Shown: positions 18,597 through 27,434, counted from the first letter of the stretch. The stretch: 64,000 nt of DNA from Streptomyces sp. WP-1 (GCF_030450125.1 NZ_CP123923.1:1240001-1304000); one strand, 5' to 3'. Notes: generated by a model from the letters alone, not told the origin. Translations and numbers: made by a program.

Positions 18597-18972
18597 GGAG
18601 CCGCGCGACGGGACGCAACGGTACGCGGTCCCCTCCCTGTTGCCGACGTTGCGGGCGTTGCGAGGGTTGCGGGCGTTGCCCGTGTTGTCGGCCGTCGAGA
18701 GCGTTGCGGAGCAACACTCCGGCAACGGCCGCCACCCCAATGCCCCTGACCTGCCGGGGACTTCACGGCGAACGGCGACAACGCCCGCGCAACAGGCCCT
18801 CGTTGGAGCCCGCCGCTGATTCGTGGGCCGCAACGCTCCCGGCTTCCTCCATCCTGGTTCGGACGAATGGAGGACTTGATGGACCCGGACCCCCTGCTAC
18901 CGCCGAGACCGACTGCGCCACCTCTGCCCGCCGGTACGGCGAGAAGCGGGATGACGGCCACGGGGGCGGACC
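18597..18972. repeat. Non-coding gap with six 9-bp repeats (18639-18692)
   Basis: No gene is visible in this 376-bp gap. At 18639-18692 there are six consecutive 9-bp units starting GTTG (GTTGCCGAC, GTTGCGGGC, GTTGCGAGG, GTTGCGGGC, GTTGCCCGT, GTTGTCGGC). A further GTTGCGGAGCAAC hairpin follows near 18702. The array is upstream of the receiver-domain regulator and downstream of the TetR gene. It could be a binding-site cluster or a replication-slippage tract. Confidence 0.6.
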
Positions 18973-20049
18973 ATGGGTGAATTACGGCCCCTGGGAGACG
19001 ACCTCAACGAGGCCTCCCGGGCCCTGGCCGAGGCGCTGCGCGAGCTGTTCGAGAGCCTTCATGTGTCCGTGCGCCGGTACGCGGCCCGGCGCGGACTCGA
19101 CCCCGGCACGGTCTCCCGCTATCTGAACGGCACCCGGTTGCCCCCGTGGGGGGTGATCAACGATCTCTTCACCGATGTCGCCGAGCATCGCGGCACCGCC
19201 GTCACCACCGAGGCCATCGAGCTGGTGCGGGGCCTGTACGGATCGGCCGTGGACGCCGCGTCCTCGCCCAAGCACGCGGTGGAGATCCTGGAGCAGCAGC
19301 TGGCCGACGCCGACCATGTCTCCCGGCGGTCCAGCGTCCGCGGTGACGTCCTCGGCGACGCGCTGCTGGACCGGACCCAGCGCATCGCCGACCTGGAGAC
19401 GCGGCTCAACCAGCTGGAGGCCGACCGCATCGCGGAACGGAAACGGGCGGACGAGCTCGCGGACGCGCATCCGGATGTCTACGGGCTCATCCAGGAACGC
19501 GACGAACTCCAGCTGGAGGTCGAACGGCTCGGGGCGGCCCTCCAGGAGGCACAGGCCCAGCGCGCCGCGGCGGAGAGCCGCTGCGACCTGCTCGAACGCC
19601 AGCTGGAGGCCGTCGAGCAGTCCGCCCCGGCCCCCCTGCCGCCGGGACGTCAGCGCATGCCCAAGATCCTCATCGTCGACGACCAGCCGGACAACCTGCT
19701 GGCGATGACGGCGGTCCTGGCGACGCTCGAACAGGAACTCGTCACCGTCTCCTCCGGCCGGGAAGCCCTCAAGGCCCTCCTCGACCACGACGACTTCGCC
19801 GTCATCATCATGGACGTCCAGATGCCGGAGATGGACGGCTACGAGACCTGCGCCCACATCAAGCGCCGCTCCCGGACCCGGGACATCCCCATCATCTTCC
19901 TGACCGCGATGGGCCTCGGCTCCGAGCACTCCGCACGCGGCTACGCGGCCGGCGCCGTCGACTACATCAGCAAGCCCTTCGACCCCTGGGCCCTGCGCGC
20001 CAAGGTCGCCGTGTTCACCTCCATCCACCTGGAGCGGCACAACCGGTAG
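18973..20049 (+). CDS. HTH - coiled-coil - receiver domain orphan regulator
   Basis: This 358-residue protein has three parts. Residues about 10-60 form an XRE-like helix-turn-helix (SVRRYAARRGLDPGTVSRYL followed by NGTRLPP). Residues about 95-215 are charged and heptad-like (ILEQQLADAD, RIADLETRLNQLEADRIAER), predicting a coiled coil. Residues about 230-350 are a CheY-type receiver with ILIVDDQPDNLL, the phospho-acceptor aspartate in VIIMDVQMPEMDGY, the threonine in FLTAM and the lysine in ISKPFDPWALR. No kinase gene adjoins. Codon 4 is TTA (18982-18984), so translation should depend on the bldA leucine tRNA if the ATG at 18973 is used. Confidence 0.85.
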   Translation: MGELRPLGDDLNEASRALAEALRELFESLHVSVRRYAARRGLDPGTVSRYLNGTRLPPWGVINDLFTDVAEHRGTAVTTEAIELVRGLYGSAVDAASSPKHAVEILEQQLADADHVSRRSSVRGDVLGDALLDRTQRIADLETRLNQLEADRIAERKRADELADAHPDVYGLIQERDELQLEVERLGAALQEAQAQRAAAESRCDLLERQLEAVEQSAPAPLPPGRQRMPKILIVDDQPDNLLAMTAVLATLEQELVTVSSGREALKALLDHDDFAVIIMDVQMPEMDGYETCAHIKRRSRTRDIPIIFLTAMGLGSEHSARGYAAGAVDYISKPFDPWALRAKVAVFTSIHLERHNR

Positions 20050-20080
20050 ACCCCGCGTCGGCAGGAACGGAGCACTGCTC

Positions 20081-20119
20081 CGGGTGTGTCCACCGCGCAG
20101 AGAGCGGTGGACACACCCG
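20081..20119 (+). terminator. Terminator-like hairpin after the receiver-domain regulator
   Basis: A perfect 16-bp stem (CGGGTGTGTCCACCGC, 20081-20096, with its complement at 20104-20119) closes a 7-nt loop, 31 bp after the stop codon. There is no U-run, as is usual for streptomycete hairpin terminators. Confidence 0.75.
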
Positions 20120-20144
20120 TCCCCGGAGTGCCGACCTCTAAGGT

Positions 20145-20255
20145 GTCGGCTCTACCCCCGTTGAGAGCCGCGTTCCAAAACGATAAGGGCCGGAAGACCG
20201 TCGAACCAGGACCGCGGACGCCGTCCAGGGGACCGCGTGCGACAGGACGGCTGCC
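20145..20255 (-). repeat. Dispersed repeat, copy 1: decayed 3' coding tail with hairpin
   Basis: This stretch aligns at roughly three bases in four to 40202-40314. Read on the minus strand, both copies encode a tail like SRPVARGPLDGVFGPW-(L/F)-D, with many differences at synonymous positions. Here one base is missing, which shifts the frame before WFDGLPALIVL. Both end with a GGCTCT...AGAGCC hairpin whose stem is kept while the loop differs. I do not recognise the parent gene. It looks like two copies of the last part of one gene and its terminator. Confidence 0.5.
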
Positions 20256-20321
20256 GGGTCACCGGGGGGAACGCCGAGCACCGTTCCCGGCACCGGTTCG
20301 CTCGGCCTGTGCTGGGGCACC

Positions 20322-20525
20322 GTGTTTCCGCCCACGCGCCAGGGGACGACCTCCGGCGCCCTGACGAGGCTCGGCGTCCGTGTCGCCCGCGTCGTCGGTC
20401 TGTCCCGGGACAGCTACGGACATCCGCTGGGGCGGCCCCCGAGTACCTGTATGACGATCGGCCTCGGTGCTCCGGTGAGTTCGCTGACGTTCGCGGCCTC
20501 GGAGCTGAAGGTTCCGTCACCGCGA
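20322..20525 (+). pseudogene. Decayed, internally deleted copy of the AraC-type gene at 37087
   Basis: A GTG at 20322 opens FPPTRQGTTSGALTRLGVRV, ARVVGLSRDSYGHPLG..., which parallels the N-terminus of the intact regulator (LPAHQGTASAALTRLSVNVA, HRVGLPRGEFGHLLG). A frameshift restores APEYLYDDR, matching APEHLGDDL. The sequence then jumps to APVSSLTFAASELKVPSP, matching APASSLTFLASDLETPNP about 150 residues further into the intact protein. The DNA-binding half is missing. This is a remnant and not a functional gene. Confidence 0.7.
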
Positions 20526-20537
20526 ACGGACGGGGCG

Positions 20538-22151
20538 TCAGATGTGGCACACGCCCCGCTCGTAGTCGACCGTCGCGGTCTCCTTCGAGTGGGTCCACTG
20601 AGGGCTCAGCAGCTGTGCGTCGAGCTGCTGGGCCGCGCCGGGGCTCTCCACGATGTACCCGAAGTCCTGCAGCCACGCCGGGTAGAGGTTCTTCGAGCCG
20701 ATGTAGAAGGCCGAGCCGTCGACCGAGACCAGCTTGTGGTGCTGGGCGTAGGGATGCCCGTCCGCCCAGCGCGCGCTCGAAGAGCTGCGGAAGGTCGCGA
20801 GCTGGAGGTTGGAGCAGAGTGCCGCCCCGGCGCTGGTCTCGTCACCGGTGATCCGGGCCAGCCGGTCCCGCAGCACGTCGCTGACCTCGGAGAGGGACTT
20901 GATCTGCGAGTAGCCTCCGCTGCCGACGGCGCCACGGTTGGCGGGGTCGCTGACGACGATCCGGACCTTCACGCCGTCGGCGAGCTTGGCGGCGAGGGCG
21001 TCGTAGACGCGGGTGTCGTAGCGGGGCAGCGGCGGGCAGGTCGCGTTGAGGTCCTGCTGCGAGATCTCGATGTGCCGGGTCGCGCTGGAGATCAGCGAAC
21101 GCAGCGCGCTCTCCTCGGGGTTGACCGTGTCGTAGGCGCGGTCCCCGTTGGTGTTGTCGTGCAGGCCGACCACGCACCGGGTGTCGGCGGTGGCGGGCAG
21201 GGCCGGCCGCCAGGTGGAGGCGGGGTCGGAGTCCTCGATGCCGACGCCGAGTCCGCCGACGGCGATCACCGGCACGTCGCCGGTGGCCGGGACCGCGCGG
21301 GGGTTCGTGTCCCGCTCCATCGCGGCCATGCAGTCCGATCCGCCCGACGCGGCGTACCACACGCTGGCGGGGTTGGCCTTGTTGCGGCAGGTCCAGCCCC
21401 ACAGCCGGTCCAGGTAGCGCCCGGCCGTCCCGGCGGCGGGACCGGTCAGGGCGAGGTCGACGTCGCTGACCGGATGGCCGGTGTCGAGGTAGTCGCCCTT
21501 CCAGTCGTTGATGCCGCCGGTGATCGCGGACTCGCCGTCCACGACCAGGAGTTTGGAGTGGTTCCAGGAGAAGGCGGTCTTCGACGTGGTCATCGAGGCG
21601 ACGTTCAGCGTGACGGCGTCGGCGGCCGGGCCCAGCTTGTCGCGCAGGTCGTCCCGGTACTTCGAGGGCAGCACGGTCATGTGGTAGACCGGCGCGGCTC
21701 CGACCAGGACCCTGACCTTGAGCCGGTGTCCGGAGGCCACGGACGACTTCAGACCCGCGACGACGGCGTCCTGGAAGGCGCCGTCCGGGAAGGGCGCCAG
21801 ACTGGAGATGTCGACGGTGCGCGTCGCCCGCGAGATGTTCTCGGTCATCTTGGCCAGCAGCCGCCGGGTTCCCACGCGGTCCCGGCAGCCGGCGTCACCC
21901 CAGCAGCCGGGCGTCTGGAGCAGCCAGCCGGCGGGATCGTCCGTCCCGGCGTCGAGCCGGTTGCCGGCCGTCCGCTCCCACACCTCCCCTTCGAGGCCGG
22001 GCGAGACCTCCCGCAACGTGCGCTCCACGGCGTCGAGATGAGGAGTGGCCGCGTCGGCGGCGGTGGCGGGCGAGGCGGGCAGCACGGTCAGGGCGAGAGC
22101 GGAGATGAGAGCGGCCCGGGCCGGCCGGGATAAGCGAAGCGAAATGATCAT
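20538..22151 (-). CDS. pld: Secreted phospholipase D
   Basis: This 537-residue extracellular enzyme hydrolyses or transphosphatidylates phospholipids, as in the well-known streptomycete PLDs. A signal peptide ([20 protein letters not shown]... ending SPATAA) precedes the mature chain. Both HKD motifs are intact: His198-Lys200-Asp205 in [11 protein letters not shown] and His471-Lys473-Asp478 in [10 protein letters not shown]. Codon 7 is TTA (22133-22131), predicting dependence on bldA tRNA. It is the last gene of a minus-strand run that includes the PgsB/PgsC pair, but a 114-bp gap with repeats suggests its own promoter. No terminator was seen before 20537. Confidence 0.92.
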   Translation of the reverse strand: MIISLRLSRPARAALISALALTVLPASPATAADAATPHLDAVERTLREVSPGLEGEVWERTAGNRLDAGTDDPAGWLLQTPGCWGDAGCRDRVGTRRLLAKMTENISRATRTVDISSLAPFPDGAFQDAVVAGLKSSVASGHRLKVRVLVGAAPVYHMTVLPSKYRDDLRDKLGPAADAVTLNVASMTTSKTAFSWNHSKLLVVDGESAITGGINDWKGDYLDTGHPVSDVDLALTGPAAGTAGRYLDRLWGWTCRNKANPASVWYAASGGSDCMAAMERDTNPRAVPATGDVPVIAVGGLGVGIEDSDPASTWRPALPATADTRCVVGLHDNTNGDRAYDTVNPEESALRSLISSATRHIEISQQDLNATCPPLPRYDTRVYDALAAKLADGVKVRIVVSDPANRGAVGSGGYSQIKSLSEVSDVLRDRLARITGDETSAGAALCSNLQLATFRSSSSARWADGHPYAQHHKLVSVDGSAFYIGSKNLYPAWLQDFGYIVESPGAAQQLDAQLLSPQWTHSKETATVDYERGVCHI

Positions 22152-22191
22152 CTACAGAAATTACCAGGTGGGAGGCCATGCCTCCGGCCGA

Positions 22192-22253
22192 CGGAGGTGT
22201 CCCGGCGGACGACACCGTGACACCTCCGGCGCGTGGAGTGCCTGACACCTCCG
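22192..22253. promoter_or_regulatory. Three copies of a 10-mer upstream of phospholipase D
   Basis: GACACCTCCG occurs at 22219-22228 and 22244-22253, and in inverted orientation (CGGAGGTGTC) at 22192-22201. The start-to-start spacing is 27 and 25 bp. The copies fill the gap between the glycosyltransferase stop and the phospholipase start (minus strand). Multiple phased copies suggest a regulator site for the phospholipase gene, but no known streptomycete box matches exactly. Confidence 0.4.
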
Positions 22254-22265
22254 TACCGGGTTCGA

Positions 22266-24170
22266 TCAGGAGTTGGGCGCGCAGTCGTACAGCTTGAAGC
22301 TGCCGTCCGTGTGGCGGCCGTACGCCGTGGGGCGGACGCGTGCGCAGTGGGACTTCACCCAGGCCGTGTCGGCGGTGGCGGGGCGCCGGGAGGTGAGCAG
22401 GACGTAGCGGAGCCGGTGGGTCGTCACCAGGGTGATGAGCTGCCGGGCCGCGGGGAACGGGGTGTTGCCGGTGAAGCCGCCCATGACGAGCACGGGTTCC
22501 GGCGCCGCGCGCAGCAACGGCTCGGCGGTGTACGCGGCCTGGGTGGCGAGCAGGTACTGCTCCCCGTGGCGGTGCTCGGTGAGATAGCTCAGCAGGGCCC
22601 GGTCGCGGGCGCTCGGCCGGCCGAGGCCGACCCGGACCACGGTCCGGTGGTTGTGCAGCGCCTCGGCGTACGCGTTGCCCACCGGGCCGGCCATCGGCGA
22701 GGTGGAGGCGCCCGCGTAGAGCGGGTCCAGGGTGGACAGCGCCCACCCGGCCGGTACGACCAGCGTCGCCGCGACCCCGGCGGCGAGCGCGCCGTTCACC
22801 ATCCGCGGGGAGGTGCGGGGCCCCCGGGACCACAGCCCCACCGCGCCGCACAGCGCGAGCATCACGGCGACCGGCAGCAGCCAGGACACGAACCCGGTGG
22901 GCAGGTCGAGCACCAGCGCCCACAGCGCCGTGACCACGATCGCCGCCGGAAGCACCGCGCGCCGCCGCCCGCCCGCCTCGTACTCCGTGCGCAACAGCGC
23001 GAACCCGCCGCCGGCCAGCGCGGCCAGGGCCGGGGCGATGACGGCGGTGTAGTAGGCGTGGTTGCCGTTGGAGACGCTGAACACCAGCGCGTGCACCACG
23101 AGCCAGCCGCCCCAGAGGACGAACCCCGCGCGCAGCGCGTCGGTGCGCGGCTGCCCGGCGCGCCAGACGACGCCCAGCACCGCGGCGGCCGCGGCGAGCG
23201 GCAGGAGCCAGGCGATCTGGGGGCCGACCGTGTGGTTGACCAGCATCGACCAGCCGGTGTTGCCGGTGGTGCGGCTGGCGGCGGTGCTCGCGACGGCACC
23301 GAAGGCGGTGGAGTCCCCGGTGAACCGGCTCAGGCCGTTGTAGCCGAAGACCAGGGCGAAGGGATTGTTGCCGGTGGTGCCGTCCAGGTAAGGGCGGTCG
23401 GCGGCCGGGGTCGCCCAGGCGAGCAGTGTCCACGAGCAGGACACCACCAGGGCGACCGCCCCGGCCAGCAGCGAGCGCAGCGCCCGCCGCACCGGCGTGC
23501 CCGGCGCCGCGAGCTGGTATACCAGCCAGAACACCGGCAGCACCAGCCACGCCTGGAGCATCTTGGCCTGGAAGGCGAGACCCACCCAGACCCCGCAGGT
23601 GATCAGCGGCAGCAACCGGCCGGTGCGCACCGCCTTCTGCAACGCACCCGCGGCCGCCACCAGCAGCAGCGTCAGCGCGGTGTCCGGGATGGTGGCCCGG
23701 TTGAGGGCCGCGGTGACCGGAGTGAGGGTGAGCGCCAGCGCGGCGATCAGCGCGGCGAGCGGCCCGGCCCACACCCGTACGATCCGGTGCAGCAGCCATA
23801 CGGTGAGCACGCCCTCGACGACCTGCGGAAGCGCCGCCGCCCAGGTGTGCGGGCCGAAGAGCCACACGCAGACGGCACCGGGCCAGAAGGCACCGGGCAG
23901 TTTGTCGATGGTGATCGAACCGCTCGCGTCGAGCCCGCCGAAGAAGAAGGCGCGCCAGCCCTCGGCCATCGACCGTATCGCCGCGCCGTAGAACGGGTGG
24001 AGCGCGGCGTGCCCGATGCCCCAGGAGTACAGCACCGCGGCGGCGACCAGCACCGCGGCGAGCGCCGGACGCTCCCAGCGCGGCGCCGCGTCCGGCCGGC
24101 CGGCGGGCGGCTCGTCCGGCCGGTGCAGCGGGCGCGCCCCGGTGGGCTGGGCGGCGGGGGTGGTGGCCAT
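22266..24170 (-). CDS. GT39/ArnT-like membrane glycosyltransferase
   Basis: This 634-residue polytopic membrane protein is of the dolichyl-phosphate-mannose/ArnT type (PMT_2 domain), which transfers sugars from polyprenyl-phosphate donors outside the membrane. After an N-terminal tail and first helix come the acceptor-loop signature FYGAAIRSMAEGWRAFFFGG and KLPGAFWPGAVCVWLFGP, then at least ten helices and a soluble C-terminal domain ending SFKLYDCAPNS. The start is ATG 24170. It lies 41 bp after the NlpC/P60 gene, probably in one operon with pgsB and pgsC. A role in glycosylating an envelope polymer or protein fits the context but is inference. Confidence 0.85.
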   Translation of the reverse strand: MATTPAAQPTGARPLHRPDEPPAGRPDAAPRWERPALAAVLVAAAVLYSWGIGHAALHPFYGAAIRSMAEGWRAFFFGGLDASGSITIDKLPGAFWPGAVCVWLFGPHTWAAALPQVVEGVLTVWLLHRIVRVWAGPLAALIAALALTLTPVTAALNRATIPDTALTLLLVAAAGALQKAVRTGRLLPLITCGVWVGLAFQAKMLQAWLVLPVFWLVYQLAAPGTPVRRALRSLLAGAVALVVSCSWTLLAWATPAADRPYLDGTTGNNPFALVFGYNGLSRFTGDSTAFGAVASTAASRTTGNTGWSMLVNHTVGPQIAWLLPLAAAAAVLGVVWRAGQPRTDALRAGFVLWGGWLVVHALVFSVSNGNHAYYTAVIAPALAALAGGGFALLRTEYEAGGRRRAVLPAAIVVTALWALVLDLPTGFVSWLLPVAVMLALCGAVGLWSRGPRTSPRMVNGALAAGVAATLVVPAGWALSTLDPLYAGASTSPMAGPVGNAYAEALHNHRTVVRVGLGRPSARDRALLSYLTEHRHGEQYLLATQAAYTAEPLLRAAPEPVLVMGGFTGNTPFPAARQLITLVTTHRLRYVLLTSRRPATADTAWVKSHCARVRPTAYGRHTDGSFKLYDCAPNS

Positions 24171-24211
24171 GGCAGTGGTCCTCGGATCGGCGTTCGGGTG
24201 GGGCGGCGGGT

Positions 24212-25276
24212 TCACAGGCGGCGGGCCGCTCGGAAGCCGCGGGCGTAGAAGTCGGTGCCGTCCAGCAGGGAGTGCCCCGAGAGGTCGCCCATGGTGGGGC
24301 CGTTCGCGGCGGAGCGGCTGGAGTAGAAGCGGTGCCGGCCCTGGTCGTCCAGGCCCAGGTACATACCGCAGTGGTCGATGAAGTTCGGCTGGTCCTTGAT
24401 GATGGCGAAGAACACCAGGTCCCCGGGTTGCAGGGCGCTCAGCTCGGTCGGCTGGCGGCCCTTGTCGGGGATCACCGTCAGGCCGGGGCCGTAGGCGGCG
24501 ATGGCGAAGGCGCGGCGCGGCAGGCCGACGCCCTTGGTGTTGGTGTTGTGCAGCGGGATGCCCATGCGGTAGCCCCACAGCAGCCGCTGGAACCCGGAGC
24601 AGTCGACGTCGCCGTAGCGGGCCTGCTCGGGCTGGACGCGGGTGCCGTCGGCGAAGGTCCAGGGGACGCCCAGGTAGTCGTAGAAGTCGGACTGCTCGTC
24701 GTGGAAGGCGAAGTCCAGCGGGTTGGCGACCCGTTGGTTGCGTGGCCCGAAGTGCGCGGTGCCCGCGTAGCGCACACCGGAGGAGTCGCGTTTGTCCGGT
24801 GCCCCGGCGCTGCTGTACTCGAACGCCACCGCGAACACGTCCGGTCCGGAGTCACCGAGCGTCTTGGTGAACCAGGGCGTGAACCAGGCGGACTTCTCCG
24901 CGCCCTGCTGCCAGGTGTGCGGCAGCACCCGTACCCAGGCGTTGGTGGTCAGCGTGGCGGTGGTGGTGCGCGGCTCGCTGAAGGTACGGCTGGGCCCGGT
25001 CAGTACGGCGGTACGGGCGCCGTCGGTGAAGGTGGCCAGGGTGGCGCCGTCGGCGTCCCGGACCACGGTGCGGCCGGGGCCGGTCAGCCGCTCGAAGCTG
25101 TGGGGGCCGCCCGCCCGGCCGCGCGAGCCCGTGGCACCCTCGCCGCCGCCACCGCCGTGGGCGAGGCGGTCGTACCCGAAGCCGCCCGCCACCCCGACAG
25201 CCGCCACGCCCGCGATCGTCCCGAGTACGGCGCGGCGGGTAGGGCGGCCGCGGTTGCCGGTGCGTTCAGGATGCAT
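24212..25276 (-). CDS. Tat-exported NlpC/P60 (C40) hydrolase
   Basis: This 354-residue protein has a twin-arginine-type leader (GRPTRRAVLGTIAGVAAVGV). A beta-rich middle section is followed by an NlpC/P60 catalytic domain. The catalytic Cys226 lies in YGDVDCSGFQ, His302 in FIDHCGMYLG, and His315 in GRHRFYSS; LQPGDLVFF is the usual strand before the histidine. Such enzymes cut gamma-D-glutamyl bonds in peptidoglycan or poly-gamma-glutamate. Its place between pgsC and the glycosyltransferase, where a PgsA/CapA or depolymerase gene is often found, makes a polymer-processing role attractive. This is inference. Confidence 0.82.
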   Translation of the reverse strand: MHPERTGNRGRPTRRAVLGTIAGVAAVGVAGGFGYDRLAHGGGGGEGATGSRGRAGGPHSFERLTGPGRTVVRDADGATLATFTDGARTAVLTGPSRTFSEPRTTTATLTTNAWVRVLPHTWQQGAEKSAWFTPWFTKTLGDSGPDVFAVAFEYSSAGAPDKRDSSGVRYAGTAHFGPRNQRVANPLDFAFHDEQSDFYDYLGVPWTFADGTRVQPEQARYGDVDCSGFQRLLWGYRMGIPLHNTNTKGVGLPRRAFAIAAYGPGLTVIPDKGRQPTELSALQPGDLVFFAIIKDQPNFIDHCGMYLGLDDQGRHRFYSSRSAANGPTMGDLSGHSLLDGTDFYARGFRAARRL

Positions 25277-25319
25277 GGTCGGACCTCCTGGAGGGTGCGG
25301 GGTGACAGGGGCGGGCGGA

Positions 25320-25802
25320 TCAGCCGACGGGCAGGGCGCCGAGCAGGAGTCCGGCGACCAGCACCACGTACGTGGCCAGCGTCACCGCCGTGGTCGAGAT
25401 CAGCGTGGGCGCCAGCGGCTGGCGGACCATCTGGTAGGAGACCAGGCCGGGGACGATGAAGCCCAGCGTCTGCGACGTGTACAGCAGGGGGAACTCGTGG
25501 TTGAGGGCGAGCATCACGGTGGTCTGCATCAGTACGGCGCACAGCACCACGGCGGCGAACAGCCGCTTGCCGTAGAGGATCACCGTGCGCTGCAGCAGCT
25601 TCGTCATGAAGAAGGTGAGCGCGGCGACACCCACCATCAGCGCGGCCATCTGCACATCGGTGACGAGCGTGAGCGCGATCCAGCCGGGGGTGATCATGCC
25701 ACCGGGGGAAAGGTTGGTGGTGAGGTAGCAGACGAGCGAGAAGATCAGCCCGAGGGCGATCCCGAGCGCGGCGGTCTGTGCGGTGAGGTGAGCGGGGATC
25801 AC
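25320..25802 (-). CDS. pgsC: Poly-gamma-glutamate biosynthesis protein PgsC/CapC
   Basis: This 160-residue integral membrane protein has about five helices (LGIALGLIFSLVCYLTTNLS, then PGGMITPGWIAL). The PGGMITPGW segment is a hallmark of the PgsC/CapC family, the membrane partner of the PgsB ligase. The start is a GTG at 25802, directly abutting the pgsB stop, so the two genes are translationally coupled. Length (about 150-160) is as expected. It is followed by 43 bp and then the NlpC/P60 gene. Confidence 0.9.
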   Translation of the reverse strand: MIPAHLTAQTAALGIALGLIFSLVCYLTTNLSPGGMITPGWIALTLVTDVQMAALMVGVAALTFFMTKLLQRTVILYGKRLFAAVVLCAVLMQTTVMLALNHEFPLLYTSQTLGFIVPGLVSYQMVRQPLAPTLISTTAVTLATYVVLVAGLLLGALPVG

Positions 25803-27434
25803 TTACGGGTTCCTCGGCAACTGGTGGGATTCGTAGGGGTGGTGCGGGCCGTCCTCGGGCCACTCGGCACGGGGCCGGTCCTGCCGGTCGTAGCCGTCGG
25901 GCCGGTCATGCGGCTCCTGCCGGTGGGGACCGCCGCCGTGACCGCGGTGTCCGTCGTGCCCGTCGCCGTGCCCGCTGTGGCCGTCGCCGTGCCCGCTGTG
26001 GCCGTCGTGGCGGTCGTGCCGGTCGAGCCGTTCGTGGCGGGCGGCGAGCCGGCGGGACAGCTCCCGCTGACCGGGGACGTGGAAGCCGTACGCCGGTGTC
26101 TCCAGCGGTGCCACCCAGCTGAACGGCTCCGGGGCGGGCGGCGGGGACACCGCCATCCGCCGGGGCATCGCGATCTGGATGGTCTCCTGGTCGAGGCCGT
26201 CGCCGGTGGCGCCCGCCCCGTCGGCGGGTACGGCGGAGGGCTCCTCCTCGGACTCGTCCAGCGGCAGTTCGGCCAGGCATTCGAGGAACAGCTCACCCTG
26301 GCCGTGGATGTTGCCGATCGCCACCAGCGAGGAAGCCGGGCCGAGTTCGGCGAGGATCGCCGCGGTCAGCTCCTCGGGGTCCCGGCGGTCGCCGCCGAGG
26401 TCCACCACCCGCCCGGCGAAACCGCCCGGGATGGTGTCGCGGGCGCTCTTGGTCGGATGGCCGATCAGGAAGACCGTCCCGGCGGCGAGGTCGGAGACGA
26501 TCGCGCCCATCTGGCCGTTGCGCTCCACCCGGTCCGGGCGGCAGTTGATGACCACGTTCACCGGATGCTTGATCGCGCCCAGGTCCTGCAGCTGCTTGAC
26601 GTTCATCAGCGTCGACTCGGGGTCGTTCGCCGCGAAGACGTTGGCGAACCGCAGCCGCTTGCCGTCGGGGGTGACATAGCGCTCCACCGACAGCACACCC
26701 GGGTCGGGCGGCGCGTCCCACATGCCCTGCAACGCGGTCTGCCGCTCCACCCCGCAGAGTTCGGCGACGGCGAGCGCGATCGCCACGTTCTCCTTGAAGG
26801 TGAACCAGCTGAAGCCACGCAGCTCGTCGTCGCTCACCGACTCCGGGTCGACCGACACCAGACGGCAGTTCCGCTTGTCGGCCTCCTCCTGGAGGATGTG
26901 CAGCCGGTCCTTCTCCGCGGTCACGCACACTCCCCCGACCGGCATCGAGCGGGACAGCGAGCGCGCCACGTCGTCCAGCGTCGGGCCCATCTCCTCCAGG
27001 TGGTCCTCACGGACGTTGCACAGCACGCCGATGGTGGAGCGGATCAGCTTCTCCTGGTTGATCTCCTGCAGCGCGGGCATCACCGCCATGCACTCGATCA
27101 CCAGCGCGTCCGGCCGGTAGGTCGCCGCCCGCCGCACGATGCCGATCTGCTCCACGATGTTGGACAGCCCGAACTTGCGGTACACCGGCTCCTCGGTGGC
27201 GTCCGGGTGGATGAACCGGGCCGCGGTGCCCGTGGTCTTGGCCACGGTCACCAGACCCCCGCCGCGCAGCGCGCCCGCGCACAGCCGGGTGATGGAGGAC
27301 TTGCCGCGGATGCCGTTGACCAGCACCCGCGTCGGTATCTGCTCCAGCGAGGCGAAGTGCCGTTTCTGTTCGAGGATCCCGGCGACCCACAGTGCGCAGC
27401 AGCACAGCAGGACGATGACATAGAGGAAGAGCAC
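25803..27434 (-). CDS. pgsB: Poly-gamma-glutamate synthase PgsB/CapB with His-rich C-terminal extension
   Basis: This 543-residue ATP-dependent amide ligase of the Mur-ligase fold has an N-terminal membrane anchor (FLYVIVLLCCCALWVAGIL), a P-loop at residues 41-47 (GIRGKSS), and the family segments LVIECMAVMPALQEINQEKL and VLCNVREDHLEEMG. The known Bacillus enzyme is about 390-400 residues. Here residues 462-543 add a hydrophilic tail with 15 histidines in 82 residues, including repeats of GHSGHGDGH. The partner PgsC follows at once. PgsA/CapA, normally required for export or elongation, is not in this window. Confidence 0.88.
   Translation of the reverse strand: MLFLYVIVLLCCCALWVAGILEQKRHFASLEQIPTRVLVNGIRGKSSITRLCAGALRGGGLVTVAKTTGTAARFIHPDATEEPVYRKFGLSNIVEQIGIVRRAATYRPDALVIECMAVMPALQEINQEKLIRSTIGVLCNVREDHLEEMGPTLDDVARSLSRSMPVGGVCVTAEKDRLHILQEEADKRNCRLVSVDPESVSDDELRGFSWFTFKENVAIALAVAELCGVERQTALQGMWDAPPDPGVLSVERYVTPDGKRLRFANVFAANDPESTLMNVKQLQDLGAIKHPVNVVINCRPDRVERNGQMGAIVSDLAAGTVFLIGHPTKSARDTIPGGFAGRVVDLGGDRRDPEELTAAILAELGPASSLVAIGNIHGQGELFLECLAELPLDESEEEPSAVPADGAGATGDGLDQETIQIAMPRRMAVSPPPAPEPFSWVAPLETPAYGFHVPGQRELSRRLAARHERLDRHDRHDGHSGHGDGHSGHGDGHDGHRGHGGGPHRQEPHDRPDGYDRQDRPRAEWPEDGPHHPYESHQLPRNP

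Noticed and set aside
20145..20255. Insertion-sequence end with terminal inverted repeats
   Set aside because: The GGCTCT/AGAGCC pair forms a local hairpin and not paired element ends, and no transposase reading frame is near either copy.
22233..24248. 671-codon frame antisense to the GT39 glycosyltransferase
   Set aside because: The sense frame has membrane topology and family motifs; the antisense product is Arg/Gln/Gly-rich noise. The same applies to 27581-29806, 34075-36180, 43845-45935, 54717-56408 and 58492-60021.
24212..25276. PgsA/CapA candidate
   Set aside because: The protein has NlpC/P60 Cys-His-His motifs and no metallophosphoesterase signature.
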